Shown here piece after piece: positions 1 through 5,868 of a stretch of DNA of 6,342 nt. The notes under the pieces are model-generated. The model ran no database searches, was not told where the DNA came from, and saw only the letters and a list, made by a program, of their open reading frames with translations. The stretch's first letter is position 1. Each line of letters starts with the position of its first letter. Position numbers and translations under genes: made by a program. This stretch comes from Acidobacteriaceae bacterium (lineage in GTDB: Bacteria > Acidobacteriota > Terriglobia > Terriglobales > Acidobacteriaceae): positions 3,408-9,749 of the forward strand of contig PKXI01000258.1 of the NCBI GenBank assembly GCA_003133425.1, written 5' to 3'.

Positions 1-389
1 TTAATGAAGGGAGGCACGGCGCCTTGCGGCAGACTGCGCAGCATGGTCTGCATGGACGCGGTGGCCTGGGCCGTGGCGACGCCAATGTTCACATGGGGCT
101 GAAAGAAAAGCTTGATGACGCCGATACCGTTCAGCGATTGCGACTCGATGTGCTCGATGTCGCTTACCGAAACGGTCATCGTCCGCTCGGAAGGCGATAC
201 GATGCGATTGGCCATCTCTTCTGCAGACAGGCCGCCGTACTGCCACACCACCGTCACCACGGGAATATCGATATTGGGAAAAATATCCGTGGGCATCTCA
301 AGGATGCTGAATACGCCAAGGATAAGAATCAAAAGCGCAAAGACGACGAAAGTATAAGGCCGCCGTAGCGCAAGCCGGACAATCCACAT
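1..389 (-). CDS. RND-family efflux permease (AcrB/MdtB-like), N-terminal part only, truncated by the window edge
   Basis: This encodes the inner-membrane, proton-driven pump subunit of a tripartite RND exporter. Only the first 129 residues are present, and the frame is still open at base 1. The reading begins MWIVRLALRRPYTFVVFALL, and residues 10-31 form the first transmembrane helix. It is followed by the typical 'EMPTDIFPNIDIPVV' segment leading into the porter (PN1) domain, with the family-like stretch 'SLNGIGVIKLFF' around residue 88 onward. Full RND permeases are about 1,000-1,100 residues, so roughly 88% lies outside. The ATG at 387-389 is chosen because it starts the conserved N-terminus; a weak purine stretch (GGGAGCGAG) lies 11-20 bases upstream. 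No membrane-fusion-protein gene precedes it within 516 bases, so the partner is probably downstream or elsewhere. The family is clear; the substrate cannot be told. Confidence 0.9.
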   Translation of the reverse strand, partial: MWIVRLALRRPYTFVVFALLILILGVFSILEMPTDIFPNIDIPVVTVVWQYGGLSAEEMANRIVSPSERTMTVSVSDIEHIESQSLNGIGVIKLFFQPHVNIGVATAQATASMQTMLRSLPQGAVPPFI

Positions 390-568
390 AGGGTTGTTAC
401 TCGCTCCCGAGCCGGGTTGGTGCTGATGGACTGGCCATGACAGGTTAGAAGCCAGCCAAGGCGATGGAAGATCTCGCCGGCAACGCTCCCCGTCCGGTCC
501 GAACCGGCTCACAGGATTTCCGGACCGGCCGGCATTGCCGCCTAAGCCCGATCCAACTAACAGTTGAA

Positions 569-582
569 ACTACTATCGTAGT
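569..582. promoter_or_regulatory. Palindromic operator candidate of BlaI/MecI type (ACTAC-TATC-GTAGT)
   Basis: The sequence ACTACTATCGTAGT has perfect 5-base arms around four bases. BlaI/MecI/CopY-family winged-helix repressors bind dyads built on TAC(A)NN(T)GTA, and this site keeps the TAC and GTA half-sites with the right four-base spacing. It lies about 180 bases upstream of the RND start. A related but imperfect dyad (TAGTACTA) lies at 631-638. A GATAGT word on the minus strand inside the site could be a poor -10, which would suit repression by steric block. The palindrome is seen; the repressor family and its target are inference. Confidence 0.4.
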
Positions 583-784
583 CGAAGATGGGTACGAACA
601 GCGCAGGTTAGATAAAAAGGCCGAGACCCGTAGTACTATGGACGCCTGTCCACGCTGGAAAGATGCACCTTCGGGGCCTTGCGTCCCATTCCTTGCGCTG
701 CCTGAAGGGACGAAAAACCGCCTTGCGGAGCAATTGGTTGCGGAGAACCGTGATATTTGCACGGCGCCCGGATGAAGATTTGTG

Positions 785-828
785 GTGTCCCACCCTTGCG
801 ACAGGAAAAAGTCGCAAGGATAGGGCAC
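785..828. repeat. Large imperfect inverted repeat, REP-like
   Basis: Arms of 18 bases (785-802 and 811-828) match at 15 positions once one arm is inverted, including nine perfect pairs next to the loop (CCTTGCGAC/GTCGCAAGG). The loop is AGGAAAAA. It lies about 80 bases past the stop of the minus-strand peroxidase, so it would form a strong hairpin in that transcript's 3' region. It lacks a T-run after the stem on either strand, so it is not a canonical intrinsic terminator. Its size and intergenic position fit a REP-type dispersed palindrome, but copy number cannot be judged from one window. Confidence 0.5.
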
Positions 829-905
829 GGAGCTTTGTGGGGTCGGCCACCGGACTAAACGCAGGTCACTAGATCAGTTTCCTGCCCAACGACGGGGATC
901 AATAT

Positions 906-1427
906 TTATTGATCGCCGAGCAAGCGCTCGATGGCTGGGGCCAGGGACCTGGGTTCTTTCGCGGGGCCGTAGCGGGCTATGACTTTGCCCTCCCGGTCGA
1001 CCAGGAATTTGGTGAAGTTCCAGCGGATGGCTCCGGAGCCAATGAATGCGAAGATGCCAGGCTTTTCCCTTTTCAAAAACCGATATAGAGGATGAGCGTG
1101 GGGGCCGTTTACGTCGATCTTGGCGAAGATGGGGAAAGTGACGCCATAGTTCTTTTCGCAGAAGGCCGCAATTTCGGTCTCGGAGCCCGGTTCCTGGGCG
1201 CCAAACTGGTTCGAGGGAAAGCCCAGAACTTCAAAGCCGCGGTCCCGGTAGGCGCGATAGAGTGCTTCAAGGCCCTCGTATTGGGGCGTAAAACCGCACT
1301 TGCTGGCCGTATTGACGATCAGCAGCACGCAGCCTTGAAACGCGGCCAGGCTTAGCGGTTGCCCATCAGGAGGCCGGGTGAGAAGGGCGGCTGAGAATCC
1401 ATAAACGGTCTGCATAGCTCGATCCAT
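906..1427 (-). CDS. Glutathione peroxidase family, cysteine type (probable thioredoxin-dependent peroxidase)
   Basis: This gene reduces hydrogen peroxide and organic hydroperoxides. With the start at 1425-1427 the protein has 173 residues, normal for bacterial BtuE/Gpx-like enzymes (about 160-185). The peroxidatic Cys44 sits in 'NTASKCGFTPQY', Gln74 in 'FPSNQFG' and Trp136-Asn137 in 'WNFTKF', completing the Cys-Gln-Trp-Asn active site. Cys90 in 'FCEKNYGVTFPIF' matches the resolving cysteine of yeast Gpx3, which points to thioredoxin rather than glutathione as the usual reductant. There is no selenocysteine and no signal peptide, so it should be cytoplasmic. The start is uncertain: the ATG at 1413-1415 (161 residues, beginning MQTVYGF) fits the family boundary, while a GTG at 1527-1529 would add 34 unrelated residues. 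The ATG at 1427 has GAGG 11 bases upstream. It is transcribed away from bamA and no operon partner is visible. Confidence 0.93.
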   Translation of the reverse strand: MDRAMQTVYGFSAALLTRPPDGQPLSLAAFQGCVLLIVNTASKCGFTPQYEGLEALYRAYRDRGFEVLGFPSNQFGAQEPGSETEIAAFCEKNYGVTFPIFAKIDVNGPHAHPLYRFLKREKPGIFAFIGSGAIRWNFTKFLVDREGKVIARYGPAKEPRSLAPAIERLLGDQ

Positions 1428-1841
1428 GTGAGGAAAAACCTCGAAACGGAACGATGTCCTGTCGAATTCGTCCGCGTCTAAGAAGGATGCTGCCAGGCGA
1501 AGAGCGAATGCAAGAGGGCGCCGACCCACTTCGTTCCGGTAGACTGTGTGATGGGTAGCAGCTTATCAAGGTCCCCGTCGACAGGTCATCGTCGCAGGGG
1601 TGATAGCAAGGCCCGGCCCCAGTCCGCGAGGGCCTAACGCGGCGGGGAAATTCCGGGGAAGACACGATTTCAGAGCCACCAGTAGCCCGACAGTTTGGGC
1701 AAGGCCACTGTGGTCAAATATAATCATTCTTTCCTTGAGGCAGGACCAGATTTTTTCAGCAATGAGGGTGTGCATATTCTTCCCGTGAAGCCGATACATG
1801 GACCGCACCAGCACTTGTGCTCGCCGCAGGGCCCCAGCCCG
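1428..1841. other. Divergent intergenic region and bamA leader
   Basis: This stretch separates the minus-strand peroxidase from the plus-strand bamA. It contains the bamA promoter at 1696-1724 and then about 110 bases of predicted leader. The leader includes two very short ORFs (1762-1788 and 1798-1845) that each end in a TGA overlapping an in-frame GTG of bamA, and a small palindrome AGCACTTGTGCT at 1810-1821. For the peroxidase a TTGATA word lies on the minus strand at 1564-1569, but no acceptable -10 follows it. If the peroxidase starts at its upstream GTG (1529), this region is about 100 bases shorter. Confidence 0.6.
1696..1724 (+). promoter_or_regulatory. Probable sigma-70 type promoter of bamA
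   Basis: A perfect -10 hexamer TATAAT lies at 1719-1724. Seventeen bases upstream is TGGGCA at 1696-1701 (four of six matches to TTGACA); one base further left is TTGGGC with an 18-base spacer. Transcription would start near 1731-1732, about 110 bases before the chosen GTG of bamA. This also argues that the bamA frame does not begin at the TTG at 1695, which lies inside the promoter. Confidence 0.65.
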
Positions 1842-4769
1842 GTGAAGATCAAGCACACTTCCATCTCCCGCACCACGCGGACTCCGAGCCTCGTCCCGTG
1901 CATTACCTCGCGCGTTGGGCGCTTCCTGCTTGTGCTGGCACTGGCCGTCTGCGCCGGTACCGCGCTGGCCCAGGGGCCTCCGCAGACGATCCAGCAGATT
2001 CGAGTCATTGGTAACCGGCGCATACCCAAGGAGACCGTCCTGGCGCGCCTGTTTACCCATACCGGCGACACCTACGATCCAATTTCGATTGAGCGGGACT
2101 TCAACTCACTTTGGAACACCGGCTACTTTGACGATCTGCGCATCGAGCGCGAGGACGCGGAGAATGGCGTCATCCTGAACATTTTTGTTCGTGAGAAGCC
2201 GAATATACGCGAGATCAACTACAAGGGATTGAGCACGGTCTCAGTCTCCGACGTGCTGGACCGCTTCAAGAAGGAGAAGGTCGGCCTGACGGTGGAGAGC
2301 CAGTACGACCCGGCGAAGATCAAGCGGGCCGAAACGGTGATCAAGGCCCTGCTGGCCGAACACGGTCATCAGTTCGCCACCATCAAGACCGAGGTCAAGA
2401 CGATTCCGCCGGCGTCGGTGCAGGTGAACTTCAACATCAAGGAAGGCCCGGTAGTTAAGGTGGGCCAGATCAAGTTCGCCGGCAACCAGCACGTCAACGC
2501 TCTGTTGCTGCGCCGCTCGATGAAGAACCTGAAGCCGATCGGCATTCCGTATTCGATCGTCCTCGAGGATATATTTCCCCAGACCTTCGACGCTTCGAAG
2601 CTCGAGGAAGACACCGAGCGGGTTCGCCAGGCCTATCGCGACAAGGGCTACGCCAACGCCGCGGTGGAACAGCCCCAGACGCAGATCCGCGACCAGGGCG
2701 GGTTGAACTGGTTTACCTTCCGCCCCAACAAGGGCAAGCGCATCGACATTCTGATGACCATTGAGGAGAGCGGGCGCTACCGGCTGGGCAGCATCACCTT
2801 CTCTGGAAACAAGGCCGTATCCAACGAGAAAGCGCTGCGCGGCACGTTCGTCGTCAAGGACGGTGACTGGTTCAACGCCACAGCGGTTGGCAAGGGTCTG
2901 GAGAACCTGAAGAAGGCCTATGGGACACTCGGCTATATCAACTTCGGGGCCATCCCCAAGCTGACCTACGACGACCAGAAGAAGACCGTGTCGATGGAGA
3001 TTGATATCGACGAAGGCAAGCCCTTCTACGTATCGCGCATCGAGTTCCAGGGCAACACCATTACGCGCGACCGCGTTATTCGCCGCGAACTGATGCTCGA
3101 CGAGGGTTCGGTTTACAACTCCCAATTGTGGGAGTACAGCTTGCTGCGCCTGAACCAACTGGAGTATTTCGACCCGCTCAAGGTGGATCAGGATTCAGAA
3201 GCGCACCAGGACCCGGACAACGGAACCGTCGAACTGCTGCTGAAGGTGAAGGAAAAGGGCAAGAATTCGATCGGCATGAATGGCGGCCTGAGCGGCATGT
3301 CGGGCGCATTCATTGGCGTCAACTACCAGACCAACAACTTCCTGGGCCTGGGCGAGACGCTCAGCCTGCAGGGAAACCTGGGCAACGTCAGCCGGACGTT
3401 CACGTTTGGCTTTACGCAGCCTTACATCAAGAACCGCCCGATTCAGCTCGGCTTCCAGATTTACAACAACAAGCAGGACTTCAACGCCGCTAAAAACTAC
3501 CAGGCTACGAGCGGCGCCTCGGCCAACCTGACGTCGGCTGAACAGTCGCTGACGCAGAATTACAACCAGGCGGCGACCGGGCTCAACTTCTCGGTCAGCT
3601 ATCCGTTGAAGCGGCACGCCTTCCAGCGCGTCGGCGCAACGTATTCGTTGAGCAGGTCGACGATTACGGCATTCAGCACTGCCTCGCAGACCTTCTTCCA
3701 GACAATCAGCTTCCGATCGGGAATTCAGGGTTCGAATGCACTGGCCGGCATTGTCAACAGCCAGATATCGCTCACCTATTCCTACGACACCATCAACAAC
3801 CCGGTGCGCCCGCGCACCGGCAAGGAATACACGGCGGCCTTCCAGGCGGCAGGCATCTGGGGCAATGTGCGCTACATCTCTCCCCTGGTGGCCTACAAGC
3901 GCTTCATTCCGATGCACTACCTGTTGCCATCGGAGAACGGACACAACGTGCTGGGCATACGCGCGCAGCTGGGTTACGTGCAGGGCTTTGGCGGCGACGT
4001 GGCACCACCCAACAACCGTTTCTACGCCGGTGGCGAGAACGAGTTGAGAGGCTTCGACGTTCGCGGCGCAACTCCGTATGGATATGTGCCGAGCCGGGTC
4101 GAGTTCCAATTGACCAACCCGGACGGCAGTTGCGTTCCTCGCGATCCGACGAACCCGCAGGTCAACCAGTGCATCCAGGTGCCGCTGCCGGTTTACGGCG
4201 TGGCCTCCATCGGTGGCGATACCAACCTGAACACCAATCTCGAGTACCGCATCCCAATCGTCGGCACGCTGATGTTCTCGATCTTCGACGACTTTGGCAT
4301 CGATGTGGCGACCAACCACGGGCAGTTAAAGCAGAGCCCCGAGGGCTTCGCATCGCTGACCGCGCCGCTCTACGGCTGCCCAGTCTACAACAACGGCTCC
4401 TGCCAAGGGGGCATTCCGGGCTCGAAGGTTGGATTCCAGCAGAACATCCGGCCGATCTCGGGAACCAACTTCGTGCCGCGTATGTCTCTCGGCGGCGAGT
4501 TGTCGATCATCATGCCGATCGTCAATGCGCCGTTCCGCATTTACTACGCGTACAACCCGCTTCGCCTGTACGAAACGCCCTACTGCAACAACGTTATCAG
4601 TGGGGGTAAGCAGGGTAGCTGCTCGGCGGAGTTGATTACGCGCGCCATGTTCCCGCCGGGCGGCGCGGGCGACTACACCTACAACGAAGCGATCCAGGCC
4701 TATGGTGCACGCTACATGTTCCGGGAGCCGCGCAAGACCTTCCGCCTGACCGTCTCGACAACCTTCTAA
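1842..4769 (+). CDS. bamA: Outer membrane protein assembly factor BamA (Omp85 family)
   Basis: BamA is the core of the BAM complex and folds beta-barrel proteins into the outer membrane. The 975-residue precursor has a signal peptide (hydrophobic 'FLLVLALAV', likely cleaved after Ala43 in 'GTALA-QG'). Five POTRA domains follow at about 49-119, 121-200, 204-310, 312-392 and 394-473, several with the 'F.GN' strand motif, then a 16-stranded barrel from about 478. Hallmarks are the loop-6 motif Arg736-Gly737-Phe738 in 'NELRGFDVRG' and a C-terminal beta-signal ending in Phe. It is longer than the 810-residue E. coli protein, mainly in the barrel loops and POTRA3. Six cysteines form three close pairs in predicted surface loops. 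There is no in-frame ATG early on; the GTG at 1842 gives a basic n-region (MKIKHTSISR) with AGGG ten bases upstream. GTG 1785 is the alternative. Function is very secure; the start is not. Confidence 0.97.
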   Translation: MKIKHTSISRTTRTPSLVPCITSRVGRFLLVLALAVCAGTALAQGPPQTIQQIRVIGNRRIPKETVLARLFTHTGDTYDPISIERDFNSLWNTGYFDDLRIEREDAENGVILNIFVREKPNIREINYKGLSTVSVSDVLDRFKKEKVGLTVESQYDPAKIKRAETVIKALLAEHGHQFATIKTEVKTIPPASVQVNFNIKEGPVVKVGQIKFAGNQHVNALLLRRSMKNLKPIGIPYSIVLEDIFPQTFDASKLEEDTERVRQAYRDKGYANAAVEQPQTQIRDQGGLNWFTFRPNKGKRIDILMTIEESGRYRLGSITFSGNKAVSNEKALRGTFVVKDGDWFNATAVGKGLENLKKAYGTLGYINFGAIPKLTYDDQKKTVSMEIDIDEGKPFYVSRIEFQGNTITRDRVIRRELMLDEGSVYNSQLWEYSLLRLNQLEYFDPLKVDQDSEAHQDPDNGTVELLLKVKEKGKNSIGMNGGLSGMSGAFIGVNYQTNNFLGLGETLSLQGNLGNVSRTFTFGFTQPYIKNRPIQLGFQIYNNKQDFNAAKNYQATSGASANLTSAEQSLTQNYNQAATGLNFSVSYPLKRHAFQRVGATYSLSRSTITAFSTASQTFFQTISFRSGIQGSNALAGIVNSQISLTYSYDTINNPVRPRTGKEYTAAFQAAGIWGNVRYISPLVAYKRFIPMHYLLPSENGHNVLGIRAQLGYVQGFGGDVAPPNNRFYAGGENELRGFDVRGATPYGYVPSRVEFQLTNPDGSCVPRDPTNPQVNQCIQVPLPVYGVASIGGDTNLNTNLEYRIPIVGTLMFSIFDDFGIDVATNHGQLKQSPEGFASLTAPLYGCPVYNNGSCQGGIPGSKVGFQQNIRPISGTNFVPRMSLGGELSIIMPIVNAPFRIYYAYNPLRLYETPYCNNVISGGKQGSCSAELITRAMFPPGGAGDYTYNEAIQAYGARYMFREPRKTFRLTVSTTF

Positions 4770-4796
4770 GCACTGGCAGGAACCTTCAAGACCTGC

Positions 4797-4828
4797 GGGC
4801 CGCTCCCAGTGAGCGGCCCTAGGTTTTT
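4797..4828 (+). terminator. Intrinsic terminator of bamA
   Basis: A perfect nine-base-pair GC-rich stem (GGGCCGCTC at 4797-4805 and GAGCGGCCC at 4811-4819) with a five-base loop CCAGT is followed, after TAGG, by TTTTT at 4824-4828. It begins 27 bases after the bamA stop. The T-run is short and slightly displaced, so some read-through to ompH is possible. Confidence 0.8.
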
Positions 4829-4956
4829 GGGGGGGGCTGGGCTTTGCGATGATGCAGCATTTCGGTATCATCCACCACGCGGCGACCGTGCAGCCTTAAT
4901 GCGTAGCGTTGGGGGCTGAATAGGCCAAAAGACGGCGGAATTCACGGCTTCGCCGT

Positions 4957-4985
4957 TTGACGCTCCCACCCCAGCCTCCTATAAT
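4957..4985 (+). promoter_or_regulatory. Strong sigma-70 type promoter of ompH
   Basis: TTGACG at 4957-4962 (five of six consensus positions) is separated by exactly 17 bases from a perfect TATAAT at 4980-4985. The predicted transcription start is near 4992, leaving a leader of about 160 bases before the ompH ATG. This is the best promoter match in the window and fits a highly expressed chaperone. Confidence 0.85.
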
Positions 4986-5135
4986 CCATCTAGTTCCTGC
5001 TGACGTCTCTAGTCGTGTCTTTTCCTGTCTCTGCCGCCAACCGGCGCGGAGTTTCCGCAAAAAAGACCGTGAGGTAGCTCAGGAGGTACAGGCTCGCTTT
5101 CGCGCGTCCGCGCGGACGGCCACACAGGAATTCCG

Positions 5136-5141
5136 AAGGAG
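5136..5141 (+). promoter_or_regulatory. Ribosome binding site that decides the ompH start
   Basis: AAGGAG ends 12 bases before the ATG at 5154 but only three bases before the in-frame TTG at 5145. The TTG is therefore too close to be used and the ATG is the likely start. Confidence 0.7.
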
Positions 5142-5153
5142 CTTTTGAATCAC

Positions 5154-5801
5154 ATGAAGCGTTCGCTTGCACTCATTGTCACGCTGGCCTCAGGCTTTGT
5201 CCTGAACGCCGCAGCCCAAACTCCGGCCGCCACAGCAGCTGCGCCTGGACCCGCCAAGATCGCCGTGATTGCATTTCAGGTGGCCGTGGCCCAAACCAAC
5301 GAAGGCCAGCGCAACTTTGCCGACCTGCAGAAGAAGTTCGATCCCCGGCGCCAGCAGCTCAAGGTGCTGAGCGACGAGATCGATGGCCTGACCAAGCAGT
5401 TGCAGGCTGGGGCCGACAAGATGCCCCCCGCCGAGCAGCAGAGCAAGGCCACCGCTATCGACACCAAGAAGAAGCAGTTGGACCGCGACGGCCAGGACGC
5501 CACGAACGACTTCCAGCAGGAAATGCAGGACGTCTATAACGCGCTGGCCTCAAAGGTCTATGACGTAATGCAGTCTTATGCGGAGCTGAAGGGCTACACG
5601 CTGGTGCTGGATGTTTCGCAACAGCAGTCTCCGGTGCTGTACGCTTCGACGTCGACCAACATCACCAAGGACATCATCGACGCCTACAACGTGAAGTCAG
5701 GCATTCCTGCGCCGCCTGCGCAGCCCGCCTCCGGCGTTGACGCGCCAAAGCCGACTCCGCGGACCGGGCCAAGGCAACCAGCGGCCCCTGCGACCCACTA
5801 G
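5154..5801 (+). CDS. ompH: Skp/OmpH family periplasmic chaperone
   Basis: Skp/OmpH is a trimeric periplasmic holdase that binds unfolded outer-membrane proteins after export and delivers them to BAM. The 215-residue precursor starts MKRSLALIV and has a signal peptide probably cleaved after Ala21 ('NAAA-QT'). A low-complexity Ala/Pro linker (23-33) leads to the first core strand 'KIAVIAFQVAVAQ' (35-47). Next comes a long charged, Gln/Lys/Asp-rich helical hairpin (about 50-145) forming the tentacle, then the second core part 'GYTLVLD' to 'VLYA' (147-164) and a closing helix 'ITKDIIDAYN' (170-179). This order is diagnostic of the family. E. coli Skp is about 160 residues; the excess is mainly the linker and a Pro/Ala-rich tail (184-215). 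It follows bamA but has its own promoter. No lpxD or fabZ gene follows, unlike the proteobacterial cluster. Confidence 0.92.
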   Translation: MKRSLALIVTLASGFVLNAAAQTPAATAAAPGPAKIAVIAFQVAVAQTNEGQRNFADLQKKFDPRRQQLKVLSDEIDGLTKQLQAGADKMPPAEQQSKATAIDTKKKQLDRDGQDATNDFQQEMQDVYNALASKVYDVMQSYAELKGYTLVLDVSQQQSPVLYASTSTNITKDIIDAYNVKSGIPAPPAQPASGVDAPKPTPRTGPRQPAAPATH

Positions 5802-5831
5802 AAACCGGCCGCAACAGGCTGACTGCAAGGT

Positions 5832-5868
5832 CAACACAAAAGCCCCGCCAAGCGGGGCTTTTGTGTTG
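5832..5868. terminator. Bidirectional intrinsic terminator after ompH
   Basis: A perfect 17-base-pair stem, 5832-5848 with 5852-5868, has a GCCCCGC/GCGGGGC core, flanking AAAA and TTTT on the two sides, and a CAA loop. The A and T tracts within the stem make it work in either direction. It lies 30 bases after the ompH stop and can also stop transcripts arriving from lepA on the opposite strand. Confidence 0.92.

Larger units (their letters stand above)
390..905. other. 516-base noncoding region between the peroxidase and the RND gene, rich in inverted repeats
   Basis: No frame here gives a recognisable protein. What can be seen is a series of inverted repeats: 8-base arms at 494-501/521-528 (CCGGTCCG/CGGACCGG) with a 19-base gap; a 14-base palindrome at 569-582; TGGAC/GTCCA at 639-652; 6-base arms at 682-687/707-712 (CGTCCC/GGGACG), again with a 19-base gap; an 18-base imperfect repeat at 785-828; and 7-base arms at 897-903/908-914 around the peroxidase stop codon. 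The stretch must hold the promoter and leader of the minus-strand RND gene and the 3' end of the peroxidase transcript. I find no convincing -35/-10 pair. Confidence 0.7.
4770..5153. other. bamA-ompH intergenic region with terminator, promoter and long ompH leader
   Basis: From left to right this holds the bamA terminator (4797-4828), a run of eight G at 4829-4836, a GC-rich repeat (ACGGC at 4932 and 4944, both able to pair with GCCGT at 4952-4956) just in front of the ompH -35, the ompH promoter, and about 160 bases of leader. The leader contains AGGAGG at 5081-5086 with no start codon at a usable distance, and a perfect 14-base palindrome at 5105-5118 (CGTCCGCGCGGACG). No protein-coding frame is credible. 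Confidence 0.7.

Noticed and set aside
636..690. Glycine-riboswitch-like words (CCGAAGG, GGACAG) on the minus strand
   Set aside because: The CUCUCAGG core and pairing stems are not present, and the downstream gene is an efflux pump rather than a glycine gene; an Infernal search with the Rfam glycine model would settle it.
445..828. A 127-codon open frame on the minus strand in the noncoding region
   Set aside because: It starts with GTG inside the large inverted repeat, has no ribosome binding site, and its Ser/Arg-rich translation has no domain, signal or motif I recognise.
897..914. Inverted repeat GATCAAT/ATTGATC around the peroxidase stop as a terminator
   Set aside because: The stem is AT-rich, only seven pairs long, and no T-run follows it on the minus strand.
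1695..1841. Longer bamA reading frame starting at TTG 1695
   Set aside because: The TTG lies in the -35 region of a promoter whose perfect TATAAT is at 1719-1724, so it would not be in the mRNA; the extra 49 residues precede the signal peptide and look random.
1941..1956. Possible lipobox cysteine (LAVC) in the BamA signal peptide
   Set aside because: Val precedes the Cys where Gly, Ala or Ser is needed, and a good signal peptidase I site (ALA-Q) follows six residues later.
2241..4319. Long open frames antisense to bamA (305 and 374 codons)
   Set aside because: They lie wholly within a secure gene, in GC-rich DNA where antisense frames commonly stay open, and their translations resemble no known family.
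4829..4836. Run of eight G after the bamA terminator
   Set aside because: A single homopolymer in noncoding DNA has no clear role; it may be a slippage or sequencing-sensitive site but changes no gene.
5069..5105. tRNA D-arm-like words (GGTAGCTCAGGAGGT) in the ompH leader
   Set aside because: There is no acceptor stem, anticodon arm or T-arm (GGTTCGAATCC type) at the required distances.
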